Shown one piece after another: positions 25,149-36,258 of a stretch of 64,000 nt of DNA (within the stretch, counting starts at the first letter, position 1; each line of letters begins with the position of its first letter). Both the position numbers and the translations under genes were made by a program. The DNA lies in contig CANTUZ010000001.1 of NCBI GenBank assembly GCA_947846985.1, positions 6,121,504 through 6,185,503 of the forward strand. The letters are read 5' to 3'. Under the pieces are notes generated by a model. The model was not told where the DNA came from and searched no databases. It was given only the letters and a program-made list of their open reading frames with translations. This DNA comes from Fratercula arctica (lineage: Eukaryota; Chordata; Aves; Charadriiformes; Alcidae).

Positions 25149-28100
25149 CCACTGCTGTAGACATGAGTGCTATATCATCCTGGGATTTCAGCACCTTAAA
25201 GACTGAGGAACAAGACTCTGCCTGCTGGGAACTGATGCTTTTCCTTTCCCTGAAGTGTCTGAATTCCTCATCACTACGTTATGCAAAGCACCTCCTTGGT
25301 AATACTTGATGTGATGATTCAGTCAAGGATCACACTTTTACTGTAGCTGGTGTTGAACCTTTTGGTATTTAAAGAGTATCTGGAATACTTCCCAGTGTAT
25401 ACATCTGCCCATCTAATTTAGATTTCAGCAAATAAGGTTTCACTGGGATGCTACAAGGATGATTAAGAGCCTTAGTACCAATACTACACCACTTTCACTC
25501 TCTGTCAAACCACCATGGGCTGTTCTTTAAAGAAAATCAGGCAGATGGCTGGATGGTCAACAAATATGCGACAAAATACTTCGTCTAGATATTTGCAGTT
25601 TAACATGTGCTAGTGTTTATCCATCTGTAGAACAAGCCACCTGCCAGTTGTTTGAGTGATATGACTGGCTAAGCATTGCTAAGCACTCTGTAATAGCAAC
25701 AGTAAAAATAGGGCTAAAAGAAAAAAAAGAAAAAAAAAAAAAAGTTGTATGCAAGGTGTGCACACTGGTGGCTTTTGCAGACAAAAAGCGCAAATTAAGA
25801 CTCAGAAGAAAGCAATCTTATGTTGCCAAGATATTTATCTGTGGCGTGCATTACCTGTACAATTCAGAAACACGTACGCCACTACTACATTAGGCAATTT
25901 GCTGACAAGACGTAGAAAAGGCTACAACACTATAGCGTCTGTGCACTTTCTGGGTTACTATGCTGAGGCAGAAGTGCATGCACACAATTTCAAAACTAGT
26001 TATATAGCTGATTGTCAGCAATTCATTCTCTAGCATTTCTGCTGCATATCCTTCATTCAATTAACCCCAGAGCCATCAACACTTGGAGGCAAATGTGAAA
26101 ATAAAATCTTTGCAGCATGCAATGGAAGCAGACATCATTTAGTAATACATGTGTCTAGGGTAGTAATGATACCTCACTAGAAAGATTAACGGGACTCAAA
26201 TCATAAATGGACTTGTGACATTAGGCAATTCTCCTCGTTCTATTACAGATTAGGTGCCTGTACAGGGCTTTAAAAATCCTCCCAGTTCCTGTTTTGGAGA
26301 GAATTCAGCAAATTCTCTGCATGGGCTGTTTGAATGTACTTTGAAACTTTAAACACATTTCTATTCGTCTTAATAAAATTCTGTGTCTGCATTCATTCTC
26401 TGCATTTTTATTTTTAGTCATTTTTCCTCAACCTTTCAGTGCTACCAGTGATATTGCTGGGTCCTAGGTGTTATGCAATACCTAAGTGATGTGTAAATGG
26501 GGACTTGGAGAAGATGGTGTATGGTGGCACTAACAGGTTACTTTCCAAGGGTAAGCAAAGTATACTAGCCCGAGTAGGTAAAGCACTGAGATCCTAACTA
26601 GTTTCAATGTCCTTCTTGGGATGCTACGTCCCATAGCATGATCTAAGATCCCTTGGGCTTGAGTACACAAAAAATAAATATTCTTTTGTATAGGCGTTTT
26701 TGGCACTCGCAGCGTATGCAAATATTAATGGCCTAATGCTCAGTGACCGACTTCTCCCTGTTCCTTTTCAGATTAAACTGAAGATAAAATGAACACTGCA
26801 CAGCTCCATCTACTCTTTCCTTAGAATAAGGAAGGTTGCAAACACAAAAATGCCTAAGAGCCATGTATTGCTGAAAGATAAATTCTTTCATAGCAGTCTG
26901 CAAAACAGATGTCAGTGTTTCTCCAGCGACGTCAAATCAAGCACAGTGCATTCAGGTTCACTTGGATCTGCATTCCCATATCCTTTGTTTGATACAGATG
27001 CCTTGTGCCAAGAATGCAAGCTGTTCATCTGCCAAAAGCAGGTGCCCACAACACGTTCAAATGAAATCTTGAGAAGAATGGGAAAAACAAAAAGTTATGT
27101 CCAGGCATACAGAAGCCTCTTTATTATCATAAGCTCTGCCCACTCCTGCAAAGACCCTTCTTAGCTATATATCTTTACCAATAGTTTCCTTTCTAAACCC
27201 TATTATATATTATTCATTACTAGGCTCAAAGTCCCCAGTCAGGATGTTATTATGTTTTAGAACTATGCTGATGATTTTCCTCAACTCTCTGAATTGAGAG
27301 GTACAGGGGGAATAGACTTGATTGCATTGCCAAGTTTATCGCGGTGTGGAGAGTTGTGAGGCACAGAAAGGATACAGCCGCTTTATTTCTTTTCCTGCCA
27401 TTTTTGGACCTTTCCTGCCAAAATGTGAGAGCAGAATTACGCAGCTGCTAGAGCTCCCCAGTCAGAGGGAAGGCTCTCTGCATTTTTATTCTGCACACCC
27501 CTGTTAGCAGATGCTTGGCTTGGTACATTTTATGCTATGCAGATCAAACCACAACAGACAGGTCTTGAATTGAATTACCAGTTTTGCAGCTCCACTGGAG
27601 GTTTGGTTACTAGCAATTTCCATATTTGTTAGCCCTACCCAGTCATAACAAACTCCTCCAAATAAAGAGAGGATTACCCAATATTGATCTGTTACCTGCC
27701 AAACTCTAGCCCAGGTCAAACTGAAATAGTGGAGATGTAATCCTCTGAAATGGGGGTCTTAAAATGAATTTGCAATAATAGTAGTTTGCTTAAGTAGTAT
27801 TATACTTGCATTGGAACAGAGCAACAATCTGAAAAATTAGCATAAAAAAATGAACTCTCCTGCAGCACAGGAACGCGGTGGTCAAGGGCTGAAAACATCC
27901 ACACTTTCAATTTTTGCATTAAAGATGCTGAGACGAACTTTCAGTTTTTGCAAGGTCTTGCTCCACTCAAAGAAATTAATATTCAAGTGAGACTCTTCAA
28001 TATAGCTACCTCATGCATAATGAACACGAATGAACCTCAATGAATATCTGAATTTTACTTTCACTATCATTGCCTGCTGCTTCAACAAAAGGAATTTAAT

Positions 28101-28887
28101 TTGCATTGGGGATGGGTGTCCTTTGCCTGGGCTGGTGCTGGACTTTGTGGATCCTAGGGTGGCTCTTACCTCTAGTCTGAAATCATAACTTTACGCATAT
28201 ACAACGACTACCTCACTGTCTGCAAGACATGAACAAAATGTCATTGTGCTCTGAAGTTTGTTTAAGTAAGTCTCGGAATGTGTGAGGTCCGAGAGCTGGA
28301 AATACAACGAACTGAAAATTCGCACGAAGCGAAGACCGTTGAGAGTGAAAGGTGAGGAACAAGACTGCATTCACCAACACAGTATATCCACCTGTACAGG
28401 GTCTGGGACAGGTTAGACATTCCTCGTGCTATCTGAGCCCAAACAGAGCGTTTCCTGTAATGAAAATTGCACCTGTCTCCTCTGTGGGAGTTTCCAAAGT
28501 AAGCTATTCCACAAATGAGCTTTAGGGATCTAGGGAAGAAACACTTATTACACCTTATAGACTTCTTTCTACAAGTTGCAGTCATGTTGTTTGTGTTGAA
28601 ATATGGGTTTGGGAAAAAATGAATAAGCAAACAACAAACAAGCAAACAAAAAAAGGTCAGTCCTCTTTCCCTCAAATATTTAAGGTTAGAGAAAAAAGAA
28701 AAACAAAAATCCATTGACAGTGTTTATGAGGAATGAAGAAGAGACAAGACTCAGAAAGATTACTGAGACTTGAAGTATCTATTTTGTTTTTGCAATAGAG
28801 TTGGCAAACTTCATTGCAAAAGTACAGTAGAAGACACAGCTACTTAGTTCTCAATACATTTTTAGGAACAGATAACATCAAAGGCAC

Positions 28888-28908
28888 AAAAAAAAAAAAA
28901 AAAAAAAA
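28888..28908. repeat. Poly-A run (21)
   Basis: 21 consecutive A preceded by 'aaaggcac' and followed by 'gacagcac'. No retroelement body is recognised. Confidence 0.95.
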
Positions 28909-29625
28909 GACAGCACAGTGGAAAAGAGGAGTTTTTGAGCCAGAAGGAGCAGTAGTATGGCTCCTTCACCAGTACAGGAGGACCCTCTGAACAATGAACT
29001 GGTGGCAATAAGGTAGCAACTAACAAGGAAGTACATGTAAGGAGCCGGAGTTTAGTTTAATTTGAGAAAACAGGAAGATTACCATGAGAGTGGCTGCAGC
29101 TCTTGGATGAAGTGTTTTAAAGCAGACAGTGTTGCCGTGATGGGAAGGATGGAGACACATAAGTGAACCAGGAAGGAAAAGATGCAGAATTTGTTCACAT
29201 GTCTAAAGACACTCTGGGACCCAACACCAACAGTAACAATAAATCCAATTTGTATTATGGAAAAGCCAATGATAGCTGAAAGTTATTAGGAAAAGGCTGT
29301 CTGGTGAAATCACGATGGATATGGGTAACCAAGTGTGTCCATTTGGGGCCTTAATGGATAAATCTGTATACCAAAATCAAAAAAAAACCAAGGGCAGAGG
29401 CTCTATAGTGGTCCAATATCATCAACATCATCAGATTGTTAATATAGTTCCTGCAGTTTTAGCCCAAGACGAATACTAGTCTTCCAAACTGTATCTGGGG
29501 ATGGTGTGAGGTTGGCCCAGGCCAGGGATCTTCAGAGATGTCCAACAGAGCCAACAGAGGTGCCACCCCCAGTAGAGATTCCCCAGAAGCTGGTCTTGGA
29601 CACACAGTCCCCTAAAGATACCTAC

Positions 29626-29648
29626 AGACACACACACACACACACACT
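29626..29648. repeat. (CA)n dinucleotide microsatellite
   Basis: About eleven CA units without interruption. It is a typical vertebrate dinucleotide repeat. Confidence 0.95.
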
Positions 29649-31170
29649 TAGATGGGTTTTGCACCTGGACAATGCTCATGCTCCTGTTATCTAATGCAGT
29701 GCAATTTGTAAAATAAATGTGAAAAGGATACGTTTTGTGCATATGCCAACAAACAGAATCAGACTTCAAGTCATAAACATCAGCTACGGGGTGGGGGGAA
29801 GCAGATAATGTAAGTATGAGCGTCTGAATTCATTTCAGACTCAGAGAGCTGCTATTAATGTTCTTCAAGAAAGTAAAGTATTTAAGATAATGAAAAACAT
29901 ATTGCAAATGTTGCTAGTTTCATTTGTTTACTGCTTTCACAAAGTACTCCAAAGAACTTGTTAATGGAAACTAATTGGAACAGGTTCCGTGTCCATGTCC
30001 AGTTTCTTTTATAATTGCTGAAGTCACTGAATTGGCATGAAACAGCTCCTATTTAATCTGTCTGATTAAAAAGGGCACTTTCTCTTGCTGTACTCAATGG
30101 AGTGGAAATGAATTGTTCGCTGTCATGCACCAGGCTGTTCCCTTCCTTTGATAAACCAAAGGATTAGGCAAATTTAGTCAAGGAGTCTCGAGGACTCTTC
30201 CCTCCCTCTATTCCCTTCATACCATGAGGTGAAACACTGTACTGATTATGAGACCTCCTTTTAATTTTTTGATTACATGAATTAATTGGGCTGTCAGACT
30301 GGACTGAATTTATCCCAGTCAATTCTTCAGTATCAGTAAATTATTTTCACATAAGTATGTTCCTTATCTGAAAGGAGGGTGCAAATTTCTTTGTCTTAAA
30401 GAAAAGCTCGATATGGAATGCAAGAAAGTGCTTCATTCATGGATATCCCTTCTTTCATGATTCAAACGAAAAGTGTGGGGCTGGAGAGCCCTGGTCTGCT
30501 GCTGTCTCACAAATTATCTAAATATTACCAACTGTGTGAAGTGGGAGGAAACCACTGGCTTTTTTTGGCAGTGCACTATACCAACGCCAATGGTATTGGC
30601 CGCAAGAGTGGGAGGGAGCCTGGAGAGGTCAGGCCTGGAAAAGTTGTGGGGTTATCATCTGGGCAATTCAGAAAATCTACAACACGCTGCACGAGCAAAC
30701 TCGGTCTTCAGGTGTGCTATAAACACAAAGGCCATGCGTCGCGAAGCACTTGGGGGAAGAAAAACCTTTCACATAAAGCTCTGTAGCTGTACATACCAGA
30801 GACGTCATAATAAACCTATTATTTCTAATAACTGCGCGCTTTTGGGATGCTCTTGGGACTCTGAAGTCTTCTGCAGCCAACTAGTCTCTGTGTCCTCACA
30901 GCTCAGCCCTGTACCATCCTTCCACCTCCTGCACTATGTTTCTACCTTGGAAACACAAACCACAAGGCTGAGGCTGCACAGCCGCTTTCAGCACGACTCA
31001 AAACCTAGGAGAGGAACCTACGAAAAGGTCAAAATCGATATCATTACCATGAGTGGGTAAATGCATGGCATCACATCACAGTGATCGCTGCTTGTGCACA
31101 TCACCTCTGAAATACGGACTAGGTGATTAGGCAGTGCTGAGAGAAAAAGAAGAAAGAACAAATGTCATCT

Positions 31171-31187
31171 TTCCCCCCCCCCCCCCA
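31171..31187. repeat. Poly-C run (14)
   Basis: Fourteen consecutive C at 31173-31186. This is unusual in such an AT-rich window and reads as a G run on the other strand. Confidence 0.95.
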
Positions 31188-31273
31188 AAGACCAAATTAA
31201 AAAGGGTGGGCAGAATAGCAAAACTACAAGAGTTTCAACCAACCAACTTTAGGTCTCACAAAAAGAAATAACC

Positions 31274-31298
31274 TTTTTTTTTTTTTTTTTTTTTTTTT
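31274..31298. repeat. Poly-T run (25)
   Basis: 25 consecutive T, about 90 bases right of the poly-C run. Confidence 0.95.
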
Positions 31299-34200
31299 AG
31301 CTTGTTTGTTTGCTTTTCCCCACTAAAGATCCAAAAAAAGATCTCCCTGTTGGTAAGTTAATAGGTGGTTTTTTTTCCTAGGAAACAGACACAAACTACC
31401 CCTTCTGGAATGGAAAGGGTCCCCCTCATTTTTTCCACTTCCCAAAAAAGAAGTCAGTCATGACTTCCATGCCTAAAAATCATAGCAATTGCAGAAGGGC
31501 ACTTACAGAAGCAGCTAGAAGTCCACACAAAGCAAGCATAATGTAATTTTTAGAGTCGCCTGCTGCAGACATGCGGCACCTACCAGTTAACATGCCAAGT
31601 ACGAATTAGAAAGGAGTTAATGTTATTTTTGGCAGAATGCCTTAGCCTCAGCACGATTTGATAAAACACTTGCTGCCCTTAAAATAAAAGGCCTTATCTT
31701 AACTTTAAAGACTCAATTGACTTCAGTGTGTCAAATGTACTTAGAATATCACCTCTCCTCTTTCAAGCAGCTTATCGGTATCCCAGACACCGACTCCTGG
31801 AGACAAGAAGTCTGTGATATTCAAGCTGATTCGTTTCTGAACAGGACTAAAATTCAAGCTTTCTAGGAACTGCGGGTGCTTTTGTTTCCTTGGAGATAGA
31901 GTGACCACCAGACCACCGAGCTGAGCTCCTGTGACCCCAATCCAAACAGCTGTCACGCTTGCCAGCAAAAAGAGGCTGGAAGCGGAGACACAGATGTAGT
32001 AAAGCAACCCCATTCTCTTCCAAACGCTTGTGATATTTTTCATCCCTTTGCAGGAAATTTGGTCAAAAAATGCTCTGATGCTTTGTGTTTTGCTCTGCAT
32101 TATTTGCAGAATAACTTGATGGCGCACACAAAGCCTGACAATCAGGGACTGTGTTGTTAGATTTTTTTTGGATACAGCTATCCAGCTTTCATTCCCTTGG
32201 GAAGCCATCTCAAGCGTGATCATGCTCCTCCTTGCAAATTTTTTTGCATAAATGCATCTTCCATGATTTTAGCCAATCACAATTTATTTGTAGGGTTGGA
32301 TTAAAAAGAGAAGACCTTATCTCCTATATTCTCCCCAGAAATGGCTTTTCCCCTTGCCCTAAAAGTATAAACAGAAGCTAGACCGTAACAAGTTTTCCTG
32401 TTCAATATTTGGAGGTACGAATTCTGCAATGTATCAATTGCCAGTGAAGTTCTTTCTGAGAGTGCCATTAATAGTTTTCTCTCCCTGTCCTTGTTTCTCC
32501 CCATCCTGCCAAATTCTTTCATGAACAACTCTTCTCCTACTTATGCTCTTCGGATCCCTAAGGAAATAGGGAGCAGAACTCCAACAGCTTGTTGGGCCAT
32601 TCATGACGGTCATGCTTAGTATTTCCCACTGGCTGTTTGTAGGTACCTATGGGCAGCTACAGATCTTCCTGATGTGAGATGCAACAGCCACAGATTTTAA
32701 ATGATTTGGACACTTCTATTCCAAATCAGGCAGAAGAAGGAAATGCTCATGGCTCTTAAACCCCCCAAAGGAAACCATGCCTTGATGCAATCACAAACCA
32801 AACTTTGCAACATTAGCAGCAAGCTGTGAAATTTTACAACTTAAAGTGCACTGGTATTATCTTATTCCTTAGTTGCAGGAGTGATTTTTCCTAATAGGAC
32901 CTTCCCTGCACACTCTTGAGGGCAACAAAACTGAGTGAGTTTTTTGGTAAATAAGCCAGTGGGCTGCAGTTGAGTTGCACTAAATCTCTCTTGCATTTTT
33001 TTATCTGTTCTTAGGGCAGATTTGTCTCTTAGACCTTCTGTAATTCCAATGAAATCAATTGGACCGCCTGATGAGCAATTCAGAGCTGAATTCAAACCTC
33101 TGAGACACAAGTGATCCCTGACTAATTAACCTACAAACATTCTTGTGCATTGACAATTTGCCAAGGTATAGTCTGTACTGAAGATACAAATCCATCAACA
33201 TTTATGAAGTTTTCTCTTGGTTAAAACTGTGTTCTCAGGTACAAGCCTTCTCCTAGAATCAGCGCTGAAGCGAACCAGTGTCCACCCCTGAAAAGCAAGA
33301 ATTTACCCCATGGAACATCCGATGACAGAATAGCAACTTACAAAGCAGTTAATAAACAGAACCCTTGAGGCTTTATTTTCCTTGCCAGGGTTCATAATAT
33401 TTAATAACGGCAAATCTGAGAGGATTACTGTTCTGAAAATAGCACTTAACACTTAGCAGGAGGGGTTCTGTGTTCACGGCATTGCAATGCCTTACAGTAT
33501 AAGCTTGAACAACTTTCTTCCCTACCACTCCTAAAAATTTGCTATAAACTTTGACAGCAGACCTTCCTTATCTCTGCACATCCACAGTATTTAACCAAAA
33601 GGCAGTGAAGATTAATATATATCCCTAGACTCATCTGTCTAACGCTGACCACATTACCAGCAAAACCAGCACAACCCCATGAGAAACCTCGACGGTTTGA
33701 GGAAGGGTCACTGAGAGCATCAGTCAAAGGCAACGCTGCTGCAGGAAGTGTTTTCACAAGCAAAACCTGATTCTGAAAAAGTATCCCCTTTTCACCCTTA
33801 TGGCCTGAGATAAATTTGTATAGGTGTTTAAAAGGTAGAGGAGGGGAAACGGAAGCTGCACTTTCAAAATGATAAAGCTAGACATTTATTATGGCACATA
33901 GTATGAGGCAACAGGCACTTTCTTAGTAAAACGGTTTTCAGTGACTGCTCTTTTGAAATGGTGTGGAAAAAACAGCTATAAAACACTAGGGTTTTTATAA
34001 TATTGGTAATTCTTCTTTGTATAGTGCTGCTTTCTTGGTCTTCAACATGAAAACCACTTCTGAGTACTACTCACTACAACCCTTTGAGCAATTCCCTTCA
34101 ACAGGAGCCCAGTTCCAGTTTCCAGCATTCCCATTCAGATCCATCACTCGCTTTTTTTCAGTTTTTAATCTGCTGTTCAAACCAGAATTATTACATTTTA

Positions 34201-35544
34201 ATGGACAGAGGTGAGGATACCATTTGCATCTGTTAAATATCCTGTAAGTGCTCAGTATGCAAATTGAACACCAGTAACCTATGTTCTTGGTGTATTTAAT
34301 TTCTCAATTTGTCTTTGGGTGTGAACAATGCAAAATGACTCCACTCTTCTTATGCAGCAGCACTGAACAAAATTTCATCATCTGGAAATTCAAAACTTTT
34401 AAACATTTGAGAAATCTAATAAACTTGTATCCATTTTTTTCTTTAACTTCATTTTGTATTTTCCTCATAAAAAACAATTTACTGAAAGCCCTCCCAATTC
34501 TCAGATGTGACTTTTTATTTATGGAATTGGCAGGTGAGCAAAAAAAGCCATTTTGATTTAAACTCTGATTTGACATATACCCTGTGTCATACCTAATGTC
34601 AAATCAGTCTAAAAATCCTAAGCTTTTCCTTTTCCTAAGGAAAACTATGAACAGTAAGAGCAGAGGAAATATGAAGTTATTCCAATACAAACATAATCCT
34701 GTGCTTCCGAGCTTGTCCAGCTGTTCTTGTCTAGACTTTACAATGGGTCAGAATTGACAACCAAGGAATGTAAATTTTGTTTAAAAATATCATTTTTTAA
34801 AACTGATAACTGCTTCAGCAAGGCCTGAAGCTTTGTAATTTCAGACCTCGGTTTGCATAACTGAAACCAGTCTGAATTTTGGTACTACCTGAAAGCAACG
34901 GATTAAAATGATTTCATCATCTCTTATCATTGCACTGATAAACAATAAAATGGGGTTTGGTATCGTTGATCTATGTTTTTCTTACATGCCTAACCTTGAA
35001 GAGATCTACCTGTATACAAATTGATTAGTGCATCTTTATCCCAGGTTTTCTGATGCGGCATTCCCACTAATGACAAACATAGGCATTTTAAATATTCATA
35101 CAGATTGCACTGTGAATTAACATGCTTTGCCCCTAGACTTGAAAAGGGGGAGGTGAGAAAAGAAAAAGAAAGCAAACAATAATAATCAGAAGACTGTTAA
35201 TACAGTTTTGCAACAGTATTAAATTCAAATAAAATATTTACAGAGGATAAACAATGCTTTTGGTACCCTACACAATTTACATTACAAGTAGAAGCCACTA
35301 ATCTTCCACACGTTCTGGTTTATAATAGCGAAGCATGAACACAGCAATGGAAGGGAATGGAGTTTTCATTATGAAACTATTTAAAAATAAATGTGTGAAT
35401 ATAAGTGATCTATTTGTATCCAAGCTCCAGTAGATCTAAAATGAAAGCCAAAAAAGCAAGATGGTGTTGAACAATATTGCTTTCAAGAACTGATTTATGT
35501 CGGGTTTTGGTACTAGAGCTATTCCCAGTTTATGAGTCCTCCAT

Positions 35545-35562
35545 AACAACAACAACAACAAT
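35545..35562. repeat. (AAC)n microsatellite
   Basis: The trinucleotide AAC repeats about six times and is followed shortly by another short AACAAC patch. Confidence 0.9.
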
Positions 35563-36053
35563 CTCAACCTAACAACAATGAAGATTTCTGCTTACTTAAA
35601 TGGCTACTTACTTAATTTTCTTGTTAACAGTATTACTGATACCAATTAAACACAAGTGCACATTAACTGCTATATAGATGCTATTAGTTTTTCTTTTCCA
35701 ATTGGTAGCTCAAGAAAAATAGCCAGGCTGCTGTTGTAAAGATTACTGTGTGAGTACATGATTTTTCAGCTTACTGACAATTTGGAGCAAGTGAGAATAA
35801 AATTATTTCAGTTGGCGTAAACGTATGGTAAATTGATGTACATATTTTTACCAAACATCACATTTAAAAGGAAAGCATCTCCCAAACACCAATACATTTT
35901 TTGAGTGAAGACAATTTCTGTTTGACCTGAGAAATGTTGATTTTAAGCAATCCTCAATTTAGGGGAAAAAAATAATAATAATAAAAAAAGAAAACTCTGG
36001 AAAAATAGACTTTCTAGAACAAAAGGAACACCATTTAAAGTACAAAAATAGAG

Positions 36054-36093
36054 ATGCCCAAGCAATGATGCAAATGCCCAAGCAGTGACGCAA
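36054..36093. repeat. 20-bp tandem duplication
   Basis: The 20-base unit at 36054-36073, starting 'atgcccaagcaatgatg', is repeated directly at 36074-36093 with only two differences, both transitions. It ends five bases before the left arm of the hairpin described next. Confidence 0.92.
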
Positions 36094-36098
36094 TGTTG

Positions 36099-36191
36099 CA
36101 AAGCATTCTATGTTTCTGTGATTTTATTGGTGTAAATTCAAGAGAAATATGGATTTACACCAATTAAATCACAGAATCATAGAATGCTTTG
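36099..36191. repeat. Inverted repeat with 41-bp arms and 11-base loop
   Basis: Left arm 36099-36139 and right arm 36151-36191 are reverse complements at 38 of 41 positions, with an 11-base A-rich loop (36140-36150). The right arm's outer half is the CR1 3' tail (from about 36171), and its inner half is the unique DNA next to it. The left arm therefore copies both the CR1 tail and 20 bases of its flank, so it is not simply a second CR1 tail. The transcribed strand would fold into a long hairpin. Confidence 0.93.
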
Positions 36192-36258
36192 TGTTGGAAG
36201 GGGCTTTTAAAGATCATTTAGTCCGACCCCCCTTGCTATTGACGGGGACATCTTTCAC
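36171..36258 (-). mobile_element. CR1 LINE 3' end fragment
   Basis: 'cacagaatcatagaatg' followed by 'gtgttggaaggggctt' and 'agatcatttagtccgac', then 'gacggggacatctttcac', is the antisense CR1 3' terminus with its octamer tail at the left. The copy lies on the minus strand and is about 90 bases long. It is truncated on its 5' side (right). Confidence 0.93.

Larger units (their letters stand above)
24789..36053. other. Non-coding stretch, no gene recognised
   Basis: Over 11 kb of mostly unique sequence. The longest open frame of the window lies here (195 codons, 30473-31060, plus strand), overlapping a 122-codon frame, and there is a 160-codon minus-strand frame at 31741-32223. None resembles a family I know, so none is annotated as coding. 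A poly-A run, a CA repeat, a poly-C tract and a poly-T run are listed separately. Confidence 0.55.

Noticed and set aside
25447..25480. 'gatgctacaaggatgattaagagc' as a CR1 fragment
   Set aside because: The words resemble the CR1 'cacaaggatgattaggggac' block, but the match does not extend on either side.
28262..28714. 150-codon minus-strand frame
   Set aside because: No motif, signal or context supports it. It is consistent with chance.
29500..29570. 'gggatcttcagagatgtccaac' as a CR1 tail
   Set aside because: It resembles the 'gatctccagaggtcccttccaac' block but lacks the expected octamers after it.
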